Positions 8,501-15,530 of a DNA stretch of 64,000 nt are shown one piece after another. Every line of letters begins with the position of its first letter. The first letter of the stretch is position 1. Source of the DNA: Streptomyces sp. 2114.4 (GTDB taxonomy: Bacteria > Actinomycetota > Actinomycetes > Streptomycetales > Streptomycetaceae); the NCBI RefSeq assembly GCF_900187385.1, contig NZ_FYEY01000001.1, forward strand, positions 6,758,001-6,822,000. Direction: 5' to 3'. The notes under the pieces were generated by a model. That model was given only the letters and a program-made list of their open reading frames with translations, made no database searches and was not told where the DNA came from. A program made the translations under genes and the position numbers.

Positions 8501-9925
8501 GTGCCCGTTTCCCCCCTTCCGACACCGGGTGCCCGCTTACTGACGGCACTGGCCGGGGCGCAGCTGCTGGTGGCGCTCGACTTCTCCATCATCTACGTCG
8601 CGCTGCCCGACATCGGGGCAAGCCTCCATTTTTCCGCGGTCGCGCTGCAGTGGATCGTGAGCGCGTACGCGATCTTCTTCGCCGGGTTTCTGCTGCTGGG
8701 CGGGCAGCTGGCGGACGTCTTCGGCGCCGGCCGGGTGTACCTCACCGCCCAGCTGCTGTTCGCCGCCTCCTCGATCGGGGCCGCCCTCTCGCCGTCCGCC
8801 GGGGTGCTGATCGCCGCCCGTGTCGGACAAGGGGTGGCGGCGGCCCTGCTGGTGCCCGCGACACTGGGCCTGCTCAGCTCCGCCTACCCGACGGGCCCGG
8901 AGCGCGACCGGGCCGTGAGCGTGTGGGGCACCACGGGGGCGGTCGGGCTCGCCCTCGGTGTCACGGCCGGCGGAGGCATCCTCGCGGTGGCCTCCTGGCA
9001 GTGGATCTTCTGGATCAACATCCCCATCGTGGTGATCTGTCTGCTCGCCGCCGGCAATGCGGTCCGCTCCACCACGGCCGGAGCCCGGGCTCCCGTCGCC
9101 ACGGTGGCCACGTTCTCGGCGTGTGCCGCGGTCGTGGCCCTTGTCCTCGCCTTCACCGAACTCTCCCGCGCCCGGCCCTCCCTCCCCGTCGTCGCCGCCG
9201 CGCTGGCGGTGACGATCCCGGCCGGGGCACTCCTGTCACTCAGCCAGAGACGGCGCAGGCCGCTGGTGCCCCGTGCCCTGTTGCGCGTACGGACCCTTCA
9301 AGTGGCCTGCCTGGCAGCGGCGTTGTACATGGCGAGCTTCGGAGCCGAGTTCTACCTCGTCACCCTCTACCTCCAGGACGTACGGGACTACAGCGCGTTC
9401 GCCGCGGGCCTGGCCTTCCTTCCGCTGGCCGGCGCCATCACCGTGGGGAACACGGTGGCCGGCCGCCTGGCCGGCCGGCTGCCGTTGCGGCGGCTGCTGT
9501 CCACGGCGTTCCTCACCGGTGCGGCCGGCCTTGTGGTGCTGGCCCTGGCCGTGGGCGCCGAGGGCGGTTACCTGCCGGCCATCCTGCCGGGACTGCTGCT
9601 CAGCGGCCTGGGGCAGGGGATGGCGTTCACCGGAATGTTCATCACCGGGACCCGTGACCTCCCACAGGCGAGCAACGCGACCGGGAGCGCCCTGGTGACA
9701 ACGGCGCAGTACCTCGGCGGCTCCCTCGGCCTGGCGCTGCTGGTCCTGATCCACGGCGAGCAGCCGGCAACCGCCGACTTCGTCCGGACGTTCTGCGTCA
9801 CCGCAGTCATCGCCGCGGCGGCCGCACCCTCGGCGCTGTTCCTCCTCACCCGTACGGGCCGGCCGCCCGCCCCGGTGTCCCGGCAAGACCAGCCCTCGCA
9901 GCACAGGACCGGAGGTCATCGATGA
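8501..9925 (+). CDS. MFS transporter, DHA2 (14-TM drug exporter) family
   Basis: 474 aa, many hydrophobic helices, with the DHA2-type opening LVALDFSIIYVALPDI, a motif-A-like GGQLADVFGAGR loop and a motif-C-like GLALGVTAGGG. Probable proton-driven exporter of the cluster product and thus a self-resistance candidate. The GTG at 8501 has a strong CGGAGG upstream. Codon 13 is TTA (8537-8539), the rare leucine codon read by the bldA tRNA. Its end overlaps the ATG of the phosphoribosyltransferase (ATGA). Confidence 0.85.
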   Translation: MPVSPLPTPGARLLTALAGAQLLVALDFSIIYVALPDIGASLHFSAVALQWIVSAYAIFFAGFLLLGGQLADVFGAGRVYLTAQLLFAASSIGAALSPSAGVLIAARVGQGVAAALLVPATLGLLSSAYPTGPERDRAVSVWGTTGAVGLALGVTAGGGILAVASWQWIFWINIPIVVICLLAAGNAVRSTTAGARAPVATVATFSACAAVVALVLAFTELSRARPSLPVVAAALAVTIPAGALLSLSQRRRRPLVPRALLRVRTLQVACLAAALYMASFGAEFYLVTLYLQDVRDYSAFAAGLAFLPLAGAITVGNTVAGRLAGRLPLRRLLSTAFLTGAAGLVVLALAVGAEGGYLPAILPGLLLSGLGQGMAFTGMFITGTRDLPQASNATGSALVTTAQYLGGSLGLALLVLIHGEQPATADFVRTFCVTAVIAAAAAPSALFLLTRTGRPPAPVSRQDQPSQHRTGGHR

Positions 9926-10737
9926 ACGCTGCCCGCTTACTCGACAGGACCGGGCTCCCGCCGCGGGCCCGGCAGACGGTGGACGAGTTCGAGAAGGAAC
10001 ACGACACGTACTTCAGCCACCTCGTCCACTTCGCCCCCCAGCTGCTGGAGTCGCTGCACGCCCCCGGCGCGCTGCCGGACACCATACGTGTGGCGTCCGC
10101 CGGCGTTCCTGCGGTGCGCGAGCGGATGTCCACCGTCACCGAGGTCGCCAACCTTCCCGAACAGCGGGAGGCCGACCGCAGCCGCTACCTCCAGGCGCTG
10201 CTCGACATCTACGGCCTGCTCCCCGTCCAGGCGCAGCACAGCGCGTCCGCACCGGGAACGACGGTCATCGCGCCGGAGCGCGAGGGGCGCATCCTGGCCG
10301 AGTGCCTTGCCGTCCTGCCCCGGCAGCGGGGCTGGACACCCCACGCCAAGCGGATGCCGGTGGCCGGGGGACTGCTCGTCGGTGTGGACGAATGGCTGCC
10401 CTCGCAGGCGGACCGGCTGGTCATCGTCGACGGCGTCGTGGCCAGCGGGGTGACCCTCATGACGATGCTGCAGCTGACACTCCGGCCGGGAGCCGACGTC
10501 GAGATCTTCACCTGCCACTCCACCCGGCAAGGCGCACTCGCCCTGGCGAGGTACGCCGAACAGCTGGAGGTGTCGCTGACCCTGCACGTCGGTCACGTGT
10601 CCGGGGCGCTGAACGGAAAGTTCTACGCCGTGGCACCGGACGCACCTGACCAGGTACTGCTGGGCGATGTCGGAGACACCATCAGCCCCGTCACCCCCGC
10701 CTTTCCGCCCCGCGGACCACGACGTGACCCCGCCTGA
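9922..10737 (+). CDS. Uracil-phosphoribosyltransferase-like protein
   Basis: 271 aa, longer than typical UPRT (~210 aa). The PRPP-binding stretch LVIVDGVVASGVTLM (~165-180) replaces the usual acidic VDPMLATGGT-type loop, and a C-terminal GDVGDTI resembles the uracil-contacting GDAGDR of UPRTs. The N-terminal ~110 residues are diverged. A transferase acting on a modified base, or self-protection by trapping the base, are both possible; activity is not certain because the PRPP loop is atypical. Codon 6 is TTA (9937-9939). Overlaps the MFS gene by 4 nt. Confidence 0.65.
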   Translation: MNAARLLDRTGLPPRARQTVDEFEKEHDTYFSHLVHFAPQLLESLHAPGALPDTIRVASAGVPAVRERMSTVTEVANLPEQREADRSRYLQALLDIYGLLPVQAQHSASAPGTTVIAPEREGRILAECLAVLPRQRGWTPHAKRMPVAGGLLVGVDEWLPSQADRLVIVDGVVASGVTLMTMLQLTLRPGADVEIFTCHSTRQGALALARYAEQLEVSLTLHVGHVSGALNGKFYAVAPDAPDQVLLGDVGDTISPVTPAFPPRGPRRDPA

Positions 10738-12085
10738 CCGCCCAGGACTCAGGCCGAAGCCGGTCGCTGCCCACCCCGGGTCCGGCCACGGAGCGGTCGA
10801 CCGGTACTTCCGCCTGAGCGCGAGGGGCTCCACCTGGCGCCGCGAGATCTTCGCCGGGCTGTCGACGTTCCTGGCACTCTCCTACATCGTGGTCGTCAAC
10901 CCGGCCATCCTCAGCCAGGGAGGCATCCCGCACGCCGCCGCCTTCTTCGCGACGGCAGCGGTCGGCGGCCTCGCCACCATGATCATGGGACTGTGGGCGC
11001 GGCTCCCCTTCGCCGTGGCACCCGGCATGGAGATGAACGCGATGATCGCCTTCTCCGTGGTCGGTACCCTCTCCTACACGTGGCCCGAGGCACTGGGAAT
11101 GGTGTTCTGGTCCGGCATCGCGATGCTCGCGGTGTCCCTGCTGCGGCTGCGCGAGGCCGTGATCAACGCGATCCCCCCACAGATGCGTTCGGCGCTCGCC
11201 GCCGCGGTCGGCACGTTCATCGGCCTCATCGGCGTGCAGATCGGCCACCTCGTCACCACGTCCGACGGGCGGCTGTCCGGCCTGGGCGACTGGACGGGGC
11301 CACCCGCCATCGCCCTCTACACCGGCCTCGCCGTCGCCCTGGCCCTGGACGCCCTGGGGGCCCGTGCCGCAGCGGTCCTCGGCGGCATCGCGGCCGCCGC
11401 GCTGTACTGCGCGTTCGCGGGCATCAGCACCGAGGCGGTCCACGACGGCGTCCACGGCAGCGGGGCCGCGCTGCTCCGCTTCGACCTCACCGTCATCTCC
11501 GACCCGCGAGCGTGGAGCATCATCCTCGTGCTGTTCGCCCTCGACTTCTTCGGCAGCATCGCGAAAGTGGTGGGCCTGTCGGCGCACACCCCCCTGATGG
11601 ACGGCGACGGGCAGGTGCCCGGTATGCGTCAGGCACTGCTCGTCGACGCCGGCGCCACGGTCGCCGGATCCGCAGCCGGATCCTCCAGTTTCGTGGCCTT
11701 CGTGGAGAGCGCGGTCGGTATCCGCGCCGGCGCCCGCACCGGGATCGCGGCGATCGTCACCGGACTGCTGCTGTTCTCCTGCCTGTTCCTGGATCCGCTC
11801 CTGGCCCACGTCCCCGTCGAAGCCACCACCGGTGCGCTGGTCTTCGTGGCGGTCAAGATGCTCACCGCGCCCCGCTCAGGCGGAGTGGACCGCCTGGGCC
11901 TGGCCGTCACGGCGACCGCCGTGGGTGTCACGATCGTCACCCTCGCGATCGACCAGGCCATGGCCGCGGCCTTCCTGGTGACCACGGCCGCGAGCGTACT
12001 TGGCCGCCGACGACCGCATCCCGCCCTGTGGGTGACGACGCTGGTTCTTACGGCCAGTGTCCTTCTGCACTATCTCCACCTCTGA
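10667..12085 (+). CDS. NCS2-family nucleobase permease (AzgA/GhxP-like)
   Basis: 472 aa as given. Multi-pass membrane protein with the AzgA-type opening FAGLSTFLALSYIVVVNPAIL, PFAVAPGMEMNAMIAFS (substrate region) and GSSSFVAFVESAVGI, typical of adenine/guanine/hypoxanthine:proton symporters. It would import purine-like bases or recover a product. The start is uncertain: ATG 10667 overlaps the PRT gene by 71 nt, whereas GTG 10724 overlaps by 14 nt; neither has a strong ribosome-binding site. Confidence 0.85.
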   Translation: MSETPSAPSPPPFRPADHDVTPPDRPGLRPKPVAAHPGSGHGAVDRYFRLSARGSTWRREIFAGLSTFLALSYIVVVNPAILSQGGIPHAAAFFATAAVGGLATMIMGLWARLPFAVAPGMEMNAMIAFSVVGTLSYTWPEALGMVFWSGIAMLAVSLLRLREAVINAIPPQMRSALAAAVGTFIGLIGVQIGHLVTTSDGRLSGLGDWTGPPAIALYTGLAVALALDALGARAAAVLGGIAAAALYCAFAGISTEAVHDGVHGSGAALLRFDLTVISDPRAWSIILVLFALDFFGSIAKVVGLSAHTPLMDGDGQVPGMRQALLVDAGATVAGSAAGSSSFVAFVESAVGIRAGARTGIAAIVTGLLLFSCLFLDPLLAHVPVEATTGALVFVAVKMLTAPRSGGVDRLGLAVTATAVGVTIVTLAIDQAMAAAFLVTTAASVLGRRRPHPALWVTTLVLTASVLLHYLHL

Positions 12086-12120
12086 ACAGTGCACACCCGA
12101 ACCCCTTCAAGGAGCCTGCC

Positions 12121-12777
12121 ATGCCCCACGACGACGCCCCCCTGCTCGCCGCATCGGTCCAGCAGCCCGACGGCACCCCCGACAGACTGCGCCGCCAGAT
12201 CGAGTTCATCATCGAGGTGGACCGGCTCAAGGACGTCTTCCGGCAGAGCCCGCTGCTGGCCGCGAACCGCAAGGAGAACGACGCCGAGCACTCCTGGCAC
12301 CTCGCCCTGATGACCTTGGTACTCGCCGAATACGCGGACGAGCCCCTTGACACCAGCAAGGTCCTCGCCCTCGTCGTCCTGCACGACCTGGTGGAGATCT
12401 ACGCCGGAGACACCTTCCTGTACGACACGGCAGCCGCCGCCGACCAGGAAGCGCGGGAACAACAGGCAGCGGACAAGCTCTTCGCCCTCCTGCCCGCCGA
12501 CCAGCGAGACCATTTCCGGTCCTTGTGGGACGAGTTCGAGGAACGCAGCACCCCCGAGGCGCGATTCGCCAAGGCCATGGACCGGCTCCAGCCCCTTCTC
12601 CTCAACTACGGCAACCGCGGGGGCACTTGGCGCACCCCGGGAGTCACCGAGCAGGACGTGCTCACCCGCAAGTCCGTGATCAAGGATGCCTCCGCAGACC
12701 TCTGGCAGTACGCACAGGACCTCATCCACACAGGAGCCGCCAACGGCTGGGTCCCCCGCGCCGATCCCGGCGACTGA
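12121..12777 (+). CDS. HD-domain phosphohydrolase (YfbR-like 5'-nucleotidase family)
   Basis: 218 aa. HD metal ligands are visible in ENDAEHSWHLALM (~res 53-65) and VVLHDLVEIYAGD (~80-92). The closest recognisable group is the HD-superfamily nucleotidases that remove the 5'-phosphate of (deoxy)nucleoside monophosphates. Here it could dephosphorylate the ribosylaminopyrimidine phosphate made by the cyclohydrolase, feeding the nucleoside hydrolase. The ATG at 12121 has AAGGAG upstream and follows the permease stop by 35 nt. Last gene of the operon. Confidence 0.82.
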   Translation: MPHDDAPLLAASVQQPDGTPDRLRRQIEFIIEVDRLKDVFRQSPLLAANRKENDAEHSWHLALMTLVLAEYADEPLDTSKVLALVVLHDLVEIYAGDTFLYDTAAAADQEAREQQAADKLFALLPADQRDHFRSLWDEFEERSTPEARFAKAMDRLQPLLLNYGNRGGTWRTPGVTEQDVLTRKSVIKDASADLWQYAQDLIHTGAANGWVPRADPGD

Positions 12778-12816
12778 GGAGAACCAAGCCAGTCGTCTCC
12801 CATCCGGCTCCAGGCG

Positions 12817-12843
12817 CTTGAGCCGCCTCGGCCGAGCCTCAAG
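12817..12843 (+). terminator. Possible terminator hairpin after the operon
   Basis: CTTGAG (12817-12822) pairs with CTCAAG (12838-12843), and the interior contains the palindrome CTCGGCCGAG. It lies 40 nt after the HD gene stop. There is no T-tract, so the call is weak. Confidence 0.35.
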
Positions 12844-12996
12844 GAGGGAGAGTCCAAGTCGCCGGCGCGGTCCCCGGCATGTTGCGGAGCGCCGGCTGCT
12901 CGTTTGACCTATGGTGCAGTGGCCGCGGACGTCGGTGCCTTAGGGGGTGTCTCCCTAGCCGCTCGGCGATGAGCGCCCGCCCAGCGCGTACCAGCG

Positions 12997-13044
12997 AGCC
13001 ACGGCCCGCACATCCCGCGTGGCACCTGTCAGTACCTCAGCTAA
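12997..13044 (+). pseudogene. Remnant of a dihydropyrimidinase 3' end
   Basis: An in-frame stretch reads SHGPHIPRGTCQYLS and stops at 13042-13044. It matches the C-terminus GHGQYIPRGTCQYLN of the gene at the left edge; 19 nt (13010-13028) are identical to 237-255. Nothing upstream continues the homology convincingly, so this is a broken tail immediately before LLM copy 2. Confidence 0.75.
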
Positions 13045-13055
13045 GGAGCGCCGCC

Positions 13056-14057
13056 GTGGACTTCGGAGTTGTTCTGCAGGCCGACCCGCCCTCCTCCGCC
13101 CTGGTGTCCCTGATGCGCCGTGCCGAGCGCAACGGCTTCCGCTACGGCTGGACCTTCGACTCGACCGTGCTGTGGCAGGAACCGTTCGTCCTCTACAGCC
13201 GCGTCCTGGAACACACCGAGCACCTGATCGTCGGCCCGATGGTCACCAACCCCTCCACCCGCGCCCCCGAGGTCACCGCCTCCACCTTCGCCACCCTCAA
13301 CGAGATGTACGGCAACCGCACCGTCTGCGGTATCGGCCGCGGCGACTCCGCGATGCGGGTGGCCGGACGGCCGCCCAACACCCTGGCCCGGCTCGGCCAG
13401 GCCATCGGCGCCATCCGCGATCTGGCCGAGGGCCGGGAGGCATACGTCGGCGACCACCGGATCAAGATCCCCTGGATCAAGAACGGCAAGCTCCCGGTAT
13501 GGATGGCCGCCTACGGCCCCAAGGCCCTCGCCATGGCCGGCGAACTGGCCGACGGCTTCATCCTCCAGCTCGCCGACCCCTTCCTCACCGAATGGATGAT
13601 CAAGGCCGTACGGACCGCCGCGAAGGACGCCGGCCGTGACCCCGCCGCCCTCACCATCTGTGTCGCCGCACCGGCCTACGTGGGCGACGACCTCGACCAC
13701 GCCCGCGACCAGTGCCGCTGGTTCGGCGGCATGGTCGGCAACCACGTCGCCGACCTCGTCGCCCGCTACGGCGAGCACTCCGGCATGGTGCCCGACGAGC
13801 TGACTGCCTACATCGCCTCCCGCGAGGGCTACGACTACGCGCACCACGGCCGGTCGGGCAACCCCGACGCGGGCTTCGTGTCGGACGCGGTCATCGACCG
13901 CTTCTGCCTGCTCGGCCCGGCCGCCGCGCACATCGGCAAACTCCGGCAGCTCCAGGCCCTGGGCGTCGACCAGTTCGCGCTCTACGCCATGCACGACGCC
14001 AAGGAATCCACCATCGACGCCTACGGAGCGGAAATCCTTCCCGCGTTCGCCGACTGA
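13056..14057 (+). CDS. LLM-class F420/FMN-dependent oxidoreductase (TIGR03842 type), copy 2
   Basis: 333 aa, the normal family length. MDFGVVLQADPP, TVCGIGRGDSAMRVAG and VWMAAYGPKALAMAG closely follow copy 1. The GTG at 13056 is chosen because it aligns exactly with the start of copy 1 and follows the hydA tail by 11 nt with AAGGAG upstream; a longer frame to 12879 is not homologous. It ends cleanly at EILPAFAD, unlike copy 1. A pyrimidine-catabolic role is inferred from the neighbouring hydA remnant and NCS1 fragment. Confidence 0.87.
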   Translation: MDFGVVLQADPPSSALVSLMRRAERNGFRYGWTFDSTVLWQEPFVLYSRVLEHTEHLIVGPMVTNPSTRAPEVTASTFATLNEMYGNRTVCGIGRGDSAMRVAGRPPNTLARLGQAIGAIRDLAEGREAYVGDHRIKIPWIKNGKLPVWMAAYGPKALAMAGELADGFILQLADPFLTEWMIKAVRTAAKDAGRDPAALTICVAAPAYVGDDLDHARDQCRWFGGMVGNHVADLVARYGEHSGMVPDELTAYIASREGYDYAHHGRSGNPDAGFVSDAVIDRFCLLGPAAAHIGKLRQLQALGVDQFALYAMHDAKESTIDAYGAEILPAFAD

Positions 14058-14242
14058 ACGGGCGCCGGCGGGAGGGCGGTGCACTCCGCCTTGGGCGAGG
14101 CGGCACCGGAGCGCCCGGCGAACGCTCGGGCGAGCCCCCCGCAGCGGCCGACGGCGGCCCGCCCGCCGGCCGGGCGCCACGACCGATGCCATGCCGCGCC
14201 GCCCGGCCACCGGGCGGCCCGCACCCGGACGAAAGGCCCCGC

Positions 14243-14422
14243 ATGCCCGCGACCCCCTCACCCCTGCCACCGGACCTCCCCATAGCGCCCCAGGGCCAAC
14301 TCACCGCCCACGACGGCCGCGTCGAACCCGCCCCGGGAGCCATCCCCGCACACGGCCGGTACGTCAACGCCGACCTGCGCCCCGTCCCGCTCTCCGAACG
14401 CCGCGTCCACACGGCCCCCTGA
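14243..14422 (+). pseudogene. Truncated N-terminus of an NCS1 nucleobase:cation symporter
   Basis: 59 codons. The segment GRVEPAPGAIPAHGRY-VNADLRPVPLSERR is the typical cytosolic N-terminus of NCS1 hydantoin/cytosine/allantoin permeases (N-x-DL-x-PVP-x3-R then usually W-T-x-Y). After codon ~54 the homology stops and a few unrelated residues lead to a TGA. No membrane segment follows. This is the expected third gene of a hydA-LLM-permease operon, cut by the element to its right. Identification rests on a short segment. Confidence 0.55.
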
Positions 14423-14466
14423 CCGGCTTACGCGGCTGCAATGGGGGACTCACTTCCCTTCGAGGG

Positions 14467-14610
14467 CTACCGGTTGGTGATGATCCACCCAACGCCGCCC
14501 GATCCAACGATGGTTGCGAAGGATACGAGTAACCACGGCGGAATGCGGTACACGGAGAGACGCACGCTCTTGGTGTGGATCTTGATGATGGGGGTCTGAG
14601 GGTCGCTCAC
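14467..14610 (-). CDS. Small single-pass membrane protein
   Basis: 47 aa starting at GTG 14610 with GGAG 6 nt upstream. A charged, Lys/Arg-containing N-terminal third is followed by a hydrophobic helix PPWLLVSFATIVGSGGVGWI near the C-terminus. Function unknown. It lies just inside the left boundary of the mobile debris, with GTTTAG repeats upstream that could control it. Confidence 0.45.
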   Translation of the reverse strand: MSDPQTPIIKIHTKSVRLSVYRIPPWLLVSFATIVGSGGVGWIITNR

Positions 14611-14728
14611 GGCTCTCTCTCCAGTGTTCGGGCACGCCAAATAACGCCCATGCGGGCGACGTTGATGTCGTCGCAAACGGTAGCGTTTCCGGTGGGGTGT
14701 TGTCGCCTTGTTCTGTGATGCTCAGCGT

Positions 14729-14755
14729 GTTTAGTGCGCTAAACCTTTTGTTTAG
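14729..14755. promoter_or_regulatory. GTTTAG/CTAAAC operator-like repeats
   Basis: GTTTAGTGCGCTAAAC at 14729-14744 has 6-bp inverted arms; a third GTTTAG follows at 14750-14755. Arrangement suits a dimeric repressor site upstream of the minus-strand small membrane protein gene. Confidence 0.45.
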
Positions 14756-14810
14756 CTGGCTGAATGCCTGGTGAGTTCCACTGGAGGTCGGCAAGGCTCC
14801 CATGGAGATC

Positions 14811-14850
14811 TGCTAGCTAGCAAGCAAGCACGAATGGCATGCATGCATGC
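14811..14850. promoter_or_regulatory. Two perfect palindromes, TGCTAGCTAGCA and GCATGCATGCATGC
   Basis: The 12-bp palindrome occupies 14811-14822 and the 14-bp palindrome 14837-14850, separated by 14 bp. Both are perfectly self-complementary and AT-richer than their surroundings. Probably protein-binding sites. Confidence 0.45.
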
Positions 14851-14988
14851 ACGGCGAATAACTCCGGGCCCTCTGACCTGGCCTGTTGGCCTGTTGTGGG
14901 CGTCAGTCCCGGATCGGGGAATTCTGTCCCACCTTGGGACTGGCGACTTTCGAGATTGTTCTAGAGGGATCTTGAAGCTATCTAGATG

Positions 14989-15010
14989 ACTCACCTCTTA
15001 AGAGGTGAGT
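14989..15010. promoter_or_regulatory. 22-bp perfect palindrome
   Basis: The half-site ACTCACCTCTT is followed directly by its exact complement, with no spacer. Too symmetric to be chance. No T-tract or nearby gene end supports a terminator, so an operator or recombination site is more likely. Confidence 0.5.
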
Positions 15011-15062
15011 TTGAGGCAGGTGGCTACCCCCCTCCGGTGCCGGTCGATAATCGCGGTCCTTC

Positions 15063-15129
15063 ATGTACAACGCGCCGTCTTGTACATCGCGACGCCTTTG
15101 TGATCCGCCCTCAACCGGAACATGTTCCG
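15063..15129. promoter_or_regulatory. ATGTACAA inverted repeat and CGGAACATGTTCCG palindrome
   Basis: ATGTACAA (15063-15070) and TTGTACAT (15080-15087) are exact inverted repeats 9 nt apart; the GTAC core resembles GntR/HutC-type operators such as Kor sites of Streptomyces elements. A perfect 14-bp palindrome follows at 15116-15129, 25 nt before the next gene start. Confidence 0.5.
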
Positions 15130-15154
15130 CTCGGGTGACAGGGGAGGGGGTTCC

Positions 15155-15325
15155 ATGCGTAGGTGGTGCCTGGACTGTAGGGCCTGGGCAGACAAGGGGG
15201 GCCGATGCTCCCTGCACCACGCCCAGTACGAGCGTGGGCGCAACGCACAGACCAACGCTGTACGGCGTGTACGTATGGCGACGAGGGATGGTGCAGCAGC
15301 GAGATTGACGCCGCCGTGGCCATGA
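15155..15325 (+). pseudogene. Phage HNH-endonuclease-type N-terminal fragment
   Basis: 56 aa, ATG at 15155 with GGAGGGGG upstream. MRRWCLDCRAWADKGGRCSL shows the CxxC...C-x2-H zinc-ribbon start common to short HNH proteins coded before phage terminases. The HNH catalytic part is absent; the frame ends soon after, and the downstream DNA shifts into the terminase-like frame, so this is a deletion remnant. Confidence 0.5.
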
Positions 15326-15353
15326 TCCTGGCCGTCCACGGCGCCGTCATGTG

Positions 15354-15470
15354 GCGCGTGAAGACAACGGCGTCACTGACTCCCCGATCGTCGCGACGTG
15401 GGAGGACGCCGAAGGGATCCACGTCGTGGGCGGGCTGCCCGACGACCCGGACATGTTTAACGACTGGTAA
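15354..15470 (+). pseudogene. C-terminal remnant, probably of phage terminase large subunit
   Basis: 39 codons ending GGLPDDPDMFNDW before TAA at 15468. The frame is closed by a stop at 15306, so no upstream body exists. The acidic tail with SPIVATWEDAEG lies directly before the portal gene, the usual place of the terminase end. The family assignment rests on position more than on motifs. Confidence 0.4.
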
Positions 15471-15530
15471 GCGGGCGGCCTTTGACGCCCGCGTGAGCGG
15501 ACGGAGGGGGCCCAGGGGGTCTGGTCCAAC

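Larger units (their letters stand above)
14611..15154. other. Gene-poor, palindrome-rich stretch at the left end of the mobile debris
   Basis: No gene is supported between the small membrane protein and the phage HNH remnant. GC content is visibly lower than in the flanks, and at least six palindromes or inverted repeats occur (listed separately). This looks like an ancient regulatory or integration region of an integrative element or phage. Confidence 0.6.

Noticed and set aside
10993..12120. Long plus-strand frame upstream of the HD gene, out of frame with the permease
   Set aside because: It is a shadow of the NCS2 permease; the HD protein starts at the ATG with a ribosome-binding site at 12121.
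12879..13055. N-terminal extension of LLM copy 2
   Set aside because: The extension does not match copy 1 and overlaps the hydA remnant; the GTG at 13056 aligns with the family start.
15116..15129. LexA/SOS box (GAAC...GTTC)
   Set aside because: The spacing is two bases shorter than the actinobacterial SOS box requires; kept only as a palindrome.
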